Positions 26,848 through 35,435 of a DNA stretch of 51,143 nucleotides are shown here, one piece after another. Under the pieces are notes generated by a model that made no database searches, had not been told where the DNA came from, and saw only the letters and a program-made list of their open reading frames with translations. The stretch's first letter is position 1, and each line of letters starts with the position of its first letter. The stretch is from an uncultured Thiodictyon sp. (GTDB lineage Bacteria > Pseudomonadota > Gammaproteobacteria > Chromatiales > Chromatiaceae), in the NCBI RefSeq assembly GCF_903946935.1, contig NZ_CAJAXH010000099.1, positions 1 through 51,143 on the forward strand, written 5' to 3'. The translations under genes and the position numbers were made by a program.

Positions 26848-27613
26848 GGACAATCCTCCTCGTTCTCGTTGGTGGATATCACCGAAAGGACAGCGCCTTC
26901 AGCGACGATCCGTGATCGACCGGCCGCTCGGTCTTCACCTGATTGTAATGATTTTGTTGACTGGCCAAGGCCGCGGCGGGGCCTCAAATTGCTGCATTGC
27001 TCCATTCCAGCTCGATGCTGCAATGCACCATTTCGCTCAATTGCTGCATTGCATCATTATGTTGCATTGCACCATTATCGGCCAAGTGAATCCGGTCGAA
27101 AACCTGTATAGCGGTTTAACCCAAAATCAACGTGTCGTCAAGAATGGAGTCATGAACGAAATTGGCGCTGCCGCTGTTTCAAGACACGCCTGAGCGGTCG
27201 CTGAACCTGAGGAACGGGAACATGAGTGTGCAGTAACCAATTGATATAAAGATTCATTGGCTTCTAATGCAGGCTGCCGGTCGATAGTTCGCAGGTATGC
27301 CTAGCAGGCTGTCGGACTTAGTGATGCAACCGATTGAATGCAAAGAGTTTCATCTTTTGCGCCAAAAAGTCGTTTTCCTGTTTAATCAATCGGTTACGCC
27401 ATCAAGTCCGACAGGCTGCTAGGGGCTCGGAAGAGCCACTCTAGCTAACCAGCGCAGATAGAGTGGAAAGAGGGCCTTGATCGTCGCTCCGGGCGGCCCG
27501 CAATAGTCTGCGAGTCCGCGGCGGCCGAGAGGTTGCCGTCCCTGGCCTGGATTCCGTCGTCCCCGCCGGAAAGAGAATCTTGCGGCCGGCTGGGACGTGA
27601 CTCCCTGCGAAGT
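26848..27613. other. Gene-free region with imperfect repeats and a MITE-like element
   Basis: About 770 bp without a credible gene. From 26985 to 27095 a unit of about 18-20 bp recurs four times with drift (TTGCTGCATTGCTCCATT, ATGCTGCAATGCACCATT, TTGCTGCATTGCATCATT, ATGTTGCATTGCACCATT). A MITE-like element occupies 27301-27422. The section is AT-richer than its neighbours. Nothing else was recognised in it. Confidence 0.55.
27301..27422. mobile_element. MITE-like element with 19-bp terminal inverted repeats
   Basis: CTAGCAGGCTGTCGGACTT (27301-27319) is the reverse complement of 27404-27422 with one mismatch. Next to the ends a second inverted block is seen, GATGCAACCGATTGA against GATGGCGTAACCGATTGA. 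The element is 122 bp with no gene. The GCTGTCGGACTT end resembles the ends of some insertion sequences, so it may be a deletion derivative mobilised by one elsewhere. Confidence 0.72.
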
Positions 27614-28303
27614 TCAGGGGTGCGTGGGGCCGGCGGCGGGTTGGCCCAGCGGCAGTGCCAGGCGATGGAAGTCCGAGCGGTTGACGTACTGGATGACTAT
27701 CTTGTCGTTGGTGTTGCGGGCAATGTCGAAACCGCGCGCGGGGTAGAGCCAGTGGATGATGCCGTTGCTGGGGTCGAGGCGGCGCTCGGTGGGGGTGCCG
27801 AAGCGTTTCTCGATCGTGGCCTCGTCCAGGCGTGCTTGGGGTAGGTAGGTGATGGTGCGGATCGGACGCTCGATCAGCGTCGCCACGTCCGCCGGGTCCA
27901 GTTTGATCTTCTTGTCGCCGCTCTCCAGTTGGCTGATGCGCAACCCACGCTCGTACATGGGCCGCAGGGTCGCCTGGTCGACGTCCAGGGTGATGATGAA
28001 GTCGGCCCGCAGGCTCTGCAGGTAGACCTGTTGAAAGTAGACCTCGACCCCCAGGGGTTGCGTCGCGCCGGGGGTCTCGAACAGATTGATGGTGCCGTCC
28101 TCACCGAAGAACCGGCTGACCTCGGCGAGCGGCGTCTGGCCCAGGGTGAAGCCGAAGACCCGGGTGCGCCCGGCCTGGTCGGTGGTCACGCGCCAGGGCA
28201 GGCGCACCGTCTCGTCCTTGATGGTGGGCGGCATCAGGAGCATGGCGCCGGCGAATCCGAGCAGGCCGGCAACCAAGATAGTGATAATGTATTTACGGTC
28301 CAT
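27614..28303 (-). CDS. Conserved-looking membrane-anchored protein, function unknown
   Basis: A 229-residue protein with one N-terminal membrane helix (KYIITILVAGLLGFAGAMLLM, about 4-24) and a large domain outside the cytoplasm. That domain contains VFGFTLGQTPLAEVSRFFGEDG, then GVEVYFQQVYLQSLRADFII, ITYLPQARLDEATIEKRFG and IIHWLYPARGFDI. The layout suggests a lone periplasmic domain, possibly two related halves each holding an 'L-x-E-x-x-x-F-G' helix, which recalls outer-membrane assembly factor folds. No family was identified. The ATG at 28303 fits the start of the helix; a long upstream frame in this orientation is a shadow of the next gene. Confidence 0.7.
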   Translation of the reverse strand: MDRKYIITILVAGLLGFAGAMLLMPPTIKDETVRLPWRVTTDQAGRTRVFGFTLGQTPLAEVSRFFGEDGTINLFETPGATQPLGVEVYFQQVYLQSLRADFIITLDVDQATLRPMYERGLRISQLESGDKKIKLDPADVATLIERPIRTITYLPQARLDEATIEKRFGTPTERRLDPSNGIIHWLYPARGFDIARNTNDKIVIQYVNRSDFHRLALPLGQPAAGPTHP

Positions 28304-28374
28304 GACTGGGACGACTCCGAGGGGATGGCAGGCGGGCTTAGGGTGGCCGCGCGGGCGGCGCGAGCGGTTCGACC

Positions 28375-28746
28375 TTACAGGGGCAGCAGTCCGGCGACCA
28401 CCAGACGACCCTCGGCCATCAGGATGTTGTAGGTGCGGCAGGCGGCGGCGGTGTCCATCGTCTCGAGCCCGATCCGTCGCTCCAGCGCGGCGGCGTAGAA
28501 CGACGGGTCGGGGAAGACCTGGGTCGCCCCGGTGCCGAGCACGATCAGTTCCGGGTTCAGGTCGATCAGCGCCTGAAGGTGCTCGGCGCTCAGACCGGCG
28601 GAGTCGATCGGTCCCCAGTCGGCGATGATCCGCCCGGGGGTGACGATCAGGCCGCCGCGGTAGGTTCGAGCGCCGATACGGATCCCCTCCGGGCCATAGG
28701 CTTGGATCAGGTTGCCGCCGCTGTCGTCTGTCTCTGCGAATCGCAT
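28375..28746 (-). CDS. Mth938-domain protein (DUF498 / NDUFAF3-like)
   Basis: A 123-residue protein with the Mth938 fold. The pattern GGNLIQAYGPEGIRIGARTYRGGLIVTPGRI, then LIDLNPELIVLGTGATQVFPDPSFYAAALERRIGLETMDTAAACRTYNILMAEGRLVVAGLLP is shown here in part (YGPEGIRIG; LIVLGTGATQ; ACRTYNILMAEGR) and follows the family closely. Some members help assemble respiratory complex I in mitochondria; the bacterial role is not settled. The gene is 71 bases upstream of the membrane-protein gene on the same strand, so cotranscription is likely. Confidence 0.87.
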   Translation of the reverse strand: MRFAETDDSGGNLIQAYGPEGIRIGARTYRGGLIVTPGRIIADWGPIDSAGLSAEHLQALIDLNPELIVLGTGATQVFPDPSFYAAALERRIGLETMDTAAACRTYNILMAEGRLVVAGLLPL

Positions 28747-28890
28747 GACTCAACCATACCGGATTGGCCCCGCTCTGGACAAGCGCCGGTTGACGCTCGC
28801 CGACCCGGGCGGGCATCATCCGGCCCGGCGCCGCCGCGGCCGCGGGGCGCCACAGGGCACGGTGCAGCGGGTAGGGTCAGTGGGGTATTT

Positions 28891-29301
28891 ATGAACGGGA
28901 TTATCGCCAGGCGGCCGCGTACCGCACCCTTCGTCGGCGCGCCGCGGACCCGGCTGGCGGCGTTCCTTGCCCTCGTGGTCGCCGCCCTTCTGGCCGGCTG
29001 TGCCGGGGGCCTCATCGGTCAATTGCCGCCGGTAAACAAGCCCGCGGTCGCGTCTAACGTGACCGTCTACCGTGACGATTGGACGGGTTTCGTCGGCCCC
29101 ATCATCCTGCGGATCGACGGCCACCGGATGTTCCGGCTGTGGGTCAATCAGCAATTCAGCTTCCAGCTCGATCCCGGCAATTATCTTTTTTATTACACTA
29201 TTGGATTCAACGAGTGTCGGCGGGTCGCCTTCATCGAGCCGCGGCGCAGCTATCAGTTCCGCTTGGGATCGAATTGTGCCCGTTTCGAGGATGGGTATTG
29301 A
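28891..29301 (+). CDS. Putative lipoprotein (DUF2846-like)
   Basis: A 136-residue protein. The N-terminus has Arg residues, a hydrophobic stretch and a lipobox ending LLAGC near residue 32, so it is probably a lipid-anchored envelope protein. The rest is a beta-rich domain (VTVYRDDWTGFVGPIILRID, FSFQLDPGNYLFYY, SYQFRLGSNCARFEDGY). This resembles DUF2846-type small lipoproteins, but the match is an impression. The ATG at 28891 lies in a poorly defined ribosome-site context; an open frame further upstream is only the antisense of the Mth938 gene. The next gene starts six bases after its stop. Confidence 0.65.
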   Translation: MNGIIARRPRTAPFVGAPRTRLAAFLALVVAALLAGCAGGLIGQLPPVNKPAVASNVTVYRDDWTGFVGPIILRIDGHRMFRLWVNQQFSFQLDPGNYLFYYTIGFNECRRVAFIEPRRSYQFRLGSNCARFEDGY

Positions 29302-29307
29302 CGTCGG

Positions 29308-30048
29308 ATGGCCAATTTCAAAACACATTTTTATGTAGGTATTTTCGTCAGCGGCGGTGCCGTCCTGGCCGTCAAGGGGCTCGACCTGGTGCCCCCGGGC
29401 CAGACCCTGGTGCTGTTTGGCCTGGGGGTGACCGGCAGCGTGCTGCCGGACATCGACGCGGACATCTCGTCCACCGGGCGGGCCTTTTTCGGTGCCCTGG
29501 GGGCGGCCCTGGCCTTTGGTTGGACCCTGCCGCTGGTCGGGCACTATCGGTCGCTGGATCTCGCGGTGCTCTGGTTCGCGCTCTTCCTCGCCGTGCGCTT
29601 TCTGTTGTTCGAGACCTTCGCCCGCTTCACCGTGCATCGCGGCATCTGGCATTCCTGGCTGGCCGTCGCCTTCGTCACCCTGGCGACCGTCCATCTGGAG
29701 CAGCGGCTCCTGGAGCAGCCGCCGCGTGCCGCCTGGGTGGGCGGCCTGATGCTGGGTCTGGGCTATCTGACGCACCTGTGTTTGGACGAGGTCTATAGCG
29801 TGGACCTGTTCAACAAGCGGATTCGCCGCTCCTTCGGCACCGCGCTCAAGCCCTTCAGCTTCAATGACCCCCTCAGCAGCTTGGCCATGGCCGCGGCGGT
29901 GGGTGTGCTCGCGTGGTTCGCCCCGCCAGCGGAGTTCTCTCAGCTCCCGACGCGGGTCGAGGTCGTGGCCTGGGCGGACCAGGGTTTGGTGCAACTGACC
30001 GGCTGGTTGGACGTGGGGGTCGCGGCGGTGCGGACCTGGCTGCGTTGA
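29308..30048 (+). CDS. Membrane-bound metal-dependent hydrolase, YdjM-like
   Basis: A 246-residue integral membrane protein of the DUF457/YdjM type. The start MANFKTHFYVGIFVSGG carries the first His, VTGSVLPDIDADISS an acidic pair, RFTVHRGIWHSWLA further histidines, and LGYLTHLCLDEVYS the last His/Asp. These residues form the presumed metal site at the membrane face. About five hydrophobic segments are seen. Substrate is unknown; some relatives are tied to LexA-type responses. It follows the lipoprotein gene by six bases and is probably cotranscribed. Confidence 0.85.
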   Translation: MANFKTHFYVGIFVSGGAVLAVKGLDLVPPGQTLVLFGLGVTGSVLPDIDADISSTGRAFFGALGAALAFGWTLPLVGHYRSLDLAVLWFALFLAVRFLLFETFARFTVHRGIWHSWLAVAFVTLATVHLEQRLLEQPPRAAWVGGLMLGLGYLTHLCLDEVYSVDLFNKRIRRSFGTALKPFSFNDPLSSLAMAAAVGVLAWFAPPAEFSQLPTRVEVVAWADQGLVQLTGWLDVGVAAVRTWLR

Positions 30049-30079
30049 CCCTGGGCGTGCCAACCGCCTGCGGGTAAAC

Positions 30080-30179
30080 GGACAGGATTAACAGGATTTC
30101 GCAAGATTTACAGGATTGCCGGTCTTCTGCCTACGCTTCGTCATCCTGTTAATCCTAAAAAATCTTGTTAATCCTGTCC
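30080..30179. repeat. Inverted-repeat element with AACAGGATT ends
   Basis: GGACAGGATTAACAGGATTT begins the left arm (30080-30117). The right arm (30141-30179) ends AATCTTGTTAATCCTGTCC, which is nearly its reverse complement. The loop region holds GCCGGTCTTCTGCC. Repeats of this type are widespread in bacterial genomes. It lies between the convergent ends of the YdjM-like gene and the phospholipase-like gene and could act as a two-way terminator. Confidence 0.75.
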
Positions 30180-30269
30180 AATTTCCAGCCGCCGGCCGCG
30201 ATCTCGAACGAGGGCGCTTGCGGCAAGGTCTGGTTGGCCTGAGGCGCAGTCCTGCGGCTGCCGAGGGGA

Positions 30270-30677
30270 TCACCAGCAGGGCGTCAGCACGCTCGACATG
30301 ACGCCCATGGCATCCCCCGGCATGGGCATCGGCATGCCGCCCCAGCCGCCGCCGGCCTTGACCCGGATCAGGTACTCGGCCCACTGGAGGGGGCGCGGCA
30401 GCCAACCGGTCTGGTTGGCGAGCAGGTGCAGTTCGTCGACGAAGGCGCGATCGCAGGCGGTCTCCGCCCACGGCCCCGCGGTGCAGAGGTCGTGACGCAT
30501 GCAGGCGGCGTCGAAGACATCCACCGGCGGCAGCGCGGGGCCGGCCGGGTGGCCGGGACCGCACCAGTTGCCGTAGAGCGGCAGGCAGCCAAATGGCTCG
30601 GCCTGGGGCGCGGCGGCCGGCAGGAGCAGGGCGGCGAGGGTGCCGACCAGGGCGACGGTCTTCAGATGTTTGCACAT
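30270..30677 (-). CDS. Secreted phospholipase A2-like protein
   Basis: A 135-residue secreted protein. A signal peptide (1-26, end near PQAEPFG) precedes a cysteine-containing domain with LYGNWCGPG, the core DAACMRHDLC and ETACDRAFVDEL. The His62-Asp63 pair and flanking cysteines match the catalytic helix of the small prokaryotic/eukaryotic secretory PLA2 fold, and YGNWCGPG matches the calcium loop. It may therefore cut phospholipids in the envelope or outside the cell. The C-terminal Gly/Met/Pro-rich stretch (GWGGMPMPMPGD) is unusual. It is divergent from accA. Confidence 0.72.
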   Translation of the reverse strand: MCKHLKTVALVGTLAALLLPAAAPQAEPFGCLPLYGNWCGPGHPAGPALPPVDVFDAACMRHDLCTAGPWAETACDRAFVDELHLLANQTGWLPRPLQWAEYLIRVKAGGGWGGMPMPMPGDAMGVMSSVLTPCW

Positions 30678-30821
30678 GGGTCTGTATCCTGAGGAAGGGT
30701 TCCGCTATTGTGCCTAACCGGCGCGCCGCGGCAAGTCCGCGGTGAGCCGGTGAGGCAGCGTGCGGCGCCGCCCGACCCCAACCGGCCCAATTTTTCAGAC
30801 TTCGATGATGTGATCGCGGCT

Positions 30822-31778
<957 letters not shown>

Positions 31779-31803
31779 TTCGCTTCACCGGGGGGTATCT
31801 GCC

Positions 31804-33192
31804 ATGGCGGTTTTCGCTCCGCAAGCACTGGTCGCGACCCTCGCCGGCTTCGATCCGGTCGGGCGGGTCTGGATCGCCTATAGTGGCGGGCTCGATTCCA
31901 CCGCGCTCCTGCGCGCCGCCGCCGCGGTGCGCGAGCGCCTGCCCGGGGCGCTGTGGGCCGTGCATATCGATCACGGCCTGCATCCGGACTCCGCGCGCTG
32001 GGGCGAGCACTGCCGGGTCACCTGCGAGGATCTCAGCATCCCGCTGCTGACCCGGCGCGTGACGGCCAAGCCGGGGCGTGGTGAGAGCCCCGAGGCGGCG
32101 GCCCGGGCGGCGCGTTACGGTGAGTTTTCCTCCCTGCTGGCCCCCGGCGACCTGCTGCTCACCGCCCATCATCAGGACGACCAGGCCGAGACCCTGCTGC
32201 TCGCACTGATCCGCGGCAGCGGCGTTCACGGTCTGGCCGCCATGCCGGTGGTGGCCGACCTGGGGCTCGGCCGGCTGGTGCGCCCCTTGCTCGACTACCC
32301 GCGTGCGGCCCTGGAGCAGTATGCCCGCACCCTGGGGCTGACCTGGCTGGATGACCCGACCAATCGCGAGCCGGCCATGGATCGCAACTATCTGCGCAAT
32401 CTGGTCCTGCCGCTCGTGCGTGAGCGCTGGCCGGCGGTCTCCGCCACCCTGGCGCGCAGCGCCGCGCACTGCGCGGAGGCGGCGGACCTGGTGGACCTGG
32501 CGGCGGGGCGCGAACTGGCGGGCTTGAGCGGCGGGCGTCCGGGGACCCTGTCGATTCCCGGGCTCGTGCGGCTGGAGCCCAAGCTGTGCAAGGCCGTGCT
32601 GCGCCTGTGGCTGCGACGGCGTAGTTTTATGGTGCCCGACACCACACACCTGGGGCGCATCCTCGCGGAGGTCCTGCCGGCGCGCCCGGACGCCGACCCC
32701 CTGGTCGCCTGGCGGGGCTGTGAAATACGCCGCTATCGCCAGGACCTCTTTGCGCTCCGCCCATCGCCCCCGGTGTCGGTTGGGCAGACGTTGGCGTGGG
32801 CGGGCGCGGTGCTGGAATTGCCGCACGGATTGGGCACCCTGGAACGGGTTTGCGATCCGGGTCGGCGGGATGCTCCGCTGCCGCCGTGGCGGGTGCGTTT
32901 TGGGGTCTCCGAGCTCAGTTGTCGGCCCGCGGGGGGCGCCTGCAACCGTCCGCTCAAGAAGCTGTTTCAGGATGCCGGGGTACCGCCTTGGTTGCGGCCC
33001 TATGTCCCCCTGGTGTTCGACGGCGATGACCTGGTGGCGGTTGCCGGGGTCTGTCGGTGTACCGCTGCCGACGCCGCGGCGCCGGAGGCGGATGCCGCCT
33101 CCGCCGAGACGCCCCTCACCGCACTCCCGCCGCTACTGCCGGCCGTGCGCTGGAGCGGGCACCCTTGGGAGCTGCTTGGCTTTTTTTGTTAG
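31804..33192 (+). CDS. tilS: tRNA(Ile)-lysidine synthase TilS
   Basis: TilS joins lysine to C34 of the CAU-anticodon tRNA-Ile so that it reads AUA. The 462-residue protein has the N-type ATP pyrophosphatase PP-loop as YSGGLDSTALL (about 27-37), then IDHGLHPDS, LLTAHHQDDQAETLLLALIRGSG and WLDDPTNREPAMDRNYLRN. A C-terminal anticodon-binding region follows from about 210 to the end (GGACNRPLKKLFQDAGVPPW). It is an essential gene in nearly all bacteria. The ATG fits the spacing after accA, a frequent neighbour in gammaproteobacteria. Confidence 0.95.
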   Translation: MAVFAPQALVATLAGFDPVGRVWIAYSGGLDSTALLRAAAAVRERLPGALWAVHIDHGLHPDSARWGEHCRVTCEDLSIPLLTRRVTAKPGRGESPEAAARAARYGEFSSLLAPGDLLLTAHHQDDQAETLLLALIRGSGVHGLAAMPVVADLGLGRLVRPLLDYPRAALEQYARTLGLTWLDDPTNREPAMDRNYLRNLVLPLVRERWPAVSATLARSAAHCAEAADLVDLAAGRELAGLSGGRPGTLSIPGLVRLEPKLCKAVLRLWLRRRSFMVPDTTHLGRILAEVLPARPDADPLVAWRGCEIRRYRQDLFALRPSPPVSVGQTLAWAGAVLELPHGLGTLERVCDPGRRDAPLPPWRVRFGVSELSCRPAGGACNRPLKKLFQDAGVPPWLRPYVPLVFDGDDLVAVAGVCRCTAADAAAPEADAASAETPLTALPPLLPAVRWSGHPWELLGFFC

Positions 33193-33271
33193 CCTATCCG
33201 GGCTCTTGTTTTCGTGACGGGCGGCTCATTCTCTTGCACTGGATCTGTTACCGTTAACCGGCTTTACAAAC

Positions 33272-33398
33272 GCTAACGGCCATGGCGCTCGCACCACCCC
33301 GCAAGATGAAAGTGGCGGGCGCCTTGGCCGTTCCCCCTCCCCGCCCTCCCCCCCGAGGGGGGGGGGATTGGACCGCGCTCCCGGCGCGACTTTCACGG
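33272..33398. repeat. Dispersed element, family 2, copy 2
   Basis: This copy has the same order of blocks as 9862-9988: CTAACGGCCATGGCG, GTGGCGGGCGCCTTGGCCGTT, CCCGCCCTCC and CTCCCGGCGCGACTTTCACG. The G/C-run in the middle differs. It sits in the 281-bp gap between tilS and the Tat-type aminotransferase gene, about 75 bp upstream of the latter's start. The gap otherwise shows only the GGAGG ribosome site before GTG 33474. Confidence 0.75.
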
Positions 33399-33473
33399 TA
33401 AGGCACTCGACTGTAACGCTGGGCACGTACACTCTCACGTGCATCCAAGACTATCGCCCGACGGAGGATACTC

Positions 33474-35063
33474 GTGAACGAATCGATCAATGCTGGCCCG
33501 GCGGTGGGCGATGTTGCCGCCGCCAAGGCGGCCGTCGAGGACGCCGCCGGGCGGGTCCAGACGGCCCGTCGCGATTTCTTGAAGCTCTTTGGCTACGGGA
33601 GCGCCGGCCTGATGCTGGGCGGACTCTCGATCGGTGAGGACGGGTTGCCCGGGCTCATCCCTGAGGCGGCGGCCGCCGCCGGCAAGAGCCCCTACGAGAA
33701 GGCCTTCGGCTTCGACCCTGGCCTGCTCTACATGAATATCGGCACCACCGGGTCCTCCCCCACCCAGGTGGTCAAGAACGCCAATCAGGATTACAAGGCG
33801 ATTGCGGGCAACCCGACCGCCTATTTCTTTGGCCAGCAGGCGATGCGCAACACCATCGCCCAAGGCTTTGGCTGCGATCCCTATGAGCTGGTGTTGAGCT
33901 TCAACACCACCGACGGTCTGTGGCGCATCGTCATGGGCATCCCCTTTGCGCCCGGCGACGAGCTGATCACGACCAACATGGAGGAGGACGCCGGCATCTC
34001 CGTCTACAACATGTTGGCGGAGCGGTTTGGTGTCGTCATCAAGACCGTCAATATCCCGACCAACGACGCCTACAGCGACGCGGAGGTGCTGGCCCGGTTC
34101 AAGGCCCAGTACACCGAGAAGACCAAGGCGATCCTGTTCTCCTCGCCGATCTATCTGACCGGCGCACGACTGCCCGCCAAGCGGCTCTGCAAATGGGCGG
34201 CCAGGAAAGGGATCATCTCTATCGTGGATGGCGCCCACCTGCCGGGGATGGTGGCGCTCGACCTGCACGACATGGGCTGCGACTTCTTCTCCGGCTCCGG
34301 ACACAAGTGGCAGTGTGGGCCGGGGCAGACCGGCTTTATGTATATTCGCAATGGCTTCGATCCCTCGCCCCAGGTGTTGCAGCGCCCGACCAGCGATTAC
34401 GCCCCCTTCGGCGTGCCCTCGCCGATGGTGGACATCCCGGTCCCCGGCTACACCAATACCAACCCGCTGCCCACCTACTATGCGACCAATACCCTGATCT
34501 ATGGTGCGGCGGGCATCCTGGCGAACGGTGTACGCGACCCCAACCACAATATCGCCGCGGTGCTACAACTCATCGGCAACGGCAGCCGGCCGAGCCAGAA
34601 CGCCTTGGTCGAGTGTTGTCAACTGTGGGACGCCTGGGGCCGGCAGGCGATCGAGGACTATGTCGTTGCGCTCGCCCAATACCTGCGCTCGCGCATCGTC
34701 GACCATTGGGGCTTCGACGCGCTCTCGATCCCCTATGCGGGCTTCGCGGACGCTTCGGCACGCACCGGGCTCACCTCGTTCAATCCCTTCTCGCCCGGCT
34801 TCGACTATAACGCGGACCTGACCGCCGCCCAGTCGAGTGCCCAGAGTGCCGCCTCTGCGGCCGCGGTGGCCCAGCTTAAGACCGACCACCAGATCGTGAT
34901 CCGCAACAACTCGGTGCCCCATGCGCTGCGCAGTAACCCGACCCAGAACGCGGCCCCTGGGACCTTCTCCGCGCCGCTGCGTATCTCCACCCACCTGTTC
35001 CACTCTCCCGCGGACGTGGACCGGGTGATCGATGCGCTGCTGATGGTCGTGCCGCATCCTTGA
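33474..35063 (+). CDS. Tat-exported class V aminotransferase-fold PLP enzyme
   Basis: A 529-residue class V (aspartate aminotransferase fold) PLP enzyme. It starts at a GTG with GGAGG 7 bases upstream. Residues 30-55 carry a Tat-type signal: twin arginines R32-R33 in ARRDFLKLFG followed by a hydrophobic stretch, after a 30-residue charged front. The mature domain has DGLWRIVMGIP, then Asp252 and His255 in SIVDGAHLPG and the Schiff-base Lys278 in SGSGHKWQCGPG. This arrangement matches isopenicillin N epimerase-like and cysteine desulfurase-like proteins. Export of a folded, cofactor-loaded enzyme is what Tat would allow. The substrate is unknown. The stop is followed at once by a dispersed repeat. 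Confidence 0.85.
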   Translation: MNESINAGPAVGDVAAAKAAVEDAAGRVQTARRDFLKLFGYGSAGLMLGGLSIGEDGLPGLIPEAAAAAGKSPYEKAFGFDPGLLYMNIGTTGSSPTQVVKNANQDYKAIAGNPTAYFFGQQAMRNTIAQGFGCDPYELVLSFNTTDGLWRIVMGIPFAPGDELITTNMEEDAGISVYNMLAERFGVVIKTVNIPTNDAYSDAEVLARFKAQYTEKTKAILFSSPIYLTGARLPAKRLCKWAARKGIISIVDGAHLPGMVALDLHDMGCDFFSGSGHKWQCGPGQTGFMYIRNGFDPSPQVLQRPTSDYAPFGVPSPMVDIPVPGYTNTNPLPTYYATNTLIYGAAGILANGVRDPNHNIAAVLQLIGNGSRPSQNALVECCQLWDAWGRQAIEDYVVALAQYLRSRIVDHWGFDALSIPYAGFADASARTGLTSFNPFSPGFDYNADLTAAQSSAQSAASAAAVAQLKTDHQIVIRNNSVPHALRSNPTQNAAPGTFSAPLRISTHLFHSPADVDRVIDALLMVVPHP

Positions 35064-35064
35064 C

Positions 35065-35229
35065 CCTAAACCCGGGAATTGCTCACGCCAAGGCGCCAAG
35101 CTCGCCAAGAAATACAATCGGGTAGATCCACTATGCAGATCACCCTCCGGGTGACTGGCGCAACACTGATAACGCGCTGAAAAGCCTTGGCGAGCTTGGC
35201 GCCTTGGCGTGACAACTGCTCTTTCTAGG
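35065..35229. repeat. Dispersed palindromic element, family 1, copy E
   Basis: Among the best-preserved copies. Outer ends are CCTAAACCCGGGAATTG and CAACTGCTCTTTCTAGG. The inner arms (CACGCCAAGGCGCCAAG onward, and CTTGGCGAGCTTGGCGCC onward) pair without mismatch over 26 bases. The centre holds CAGATCACCCTCCGGGTGA and CTGATAACGCGCTGA. It starts two bases after the aminotransferase stop. Confidence 0.85.
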
Positions 35230-35240
35230 TTGATCTGTGA

Positions 35241-35260
35241 GGTCGCCCTTCGGGGCGACC
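35241..35260. terminator. TTCG-loop hairpin
   Basis: GGTCGCCC and GGGCGACC pair perfectly around TTCG. It lies between convergent genes (aminotransferase plus, cnoX minus). No T-run follows on either strand. The stem could act as a simple two-way terminator. Confidence 0.5.
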
Positions 35261-35269
35261 GCCGCGCCG

Positions 35270-35392
35270 GCGTCGATCATAATCCCGGCCAGTGGCGTGC
35301 GTAGTCAGGGCTTCCAGCCCTGACGGTGTCAGGCCAAGATGGCCTGACTACGCACCCGGCGAGCCCAAGTGGCCGGAATCTTGATCAAGGCC
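35270..35392. repeat. 123-bp dispersed element, family 3, copy 1
   Basis: It runs from GCGTCGATCATAATCCCGGCCA to TGGCCGGAATCTTGATCAAGGCC, and its ends are inverted. A second inverted pair inside is GCGTAGTCAGG and CCTGACTACGC, with GGGCTTCCAGCCC between them. It matches 42485-42607 over the same length with only about three or four differences. It lies downstream of cnoX, in the gap between convergent genes. Confidence 0.85.
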
Positions 35393-35435
35393 GCCGCGCT
35401 TGCCGGACGAGCCTTCGTCCCGTCCGGGGCCTTCG

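Noticed and set aside
26985-27095. CRISPR-like array
   Set aside because: The units are about 18-20 bp, drifted and without uniform spacers, and no cas gene is present.
28816-30063. 415-codon minus-strand frame opposite the lipoprotein and YdjM-like genes
   Set aside because: Gln/His/Arg-rich translation typical of antisense GC-rich frames; the plus-strand genes have lipobox and metal-site motifs.
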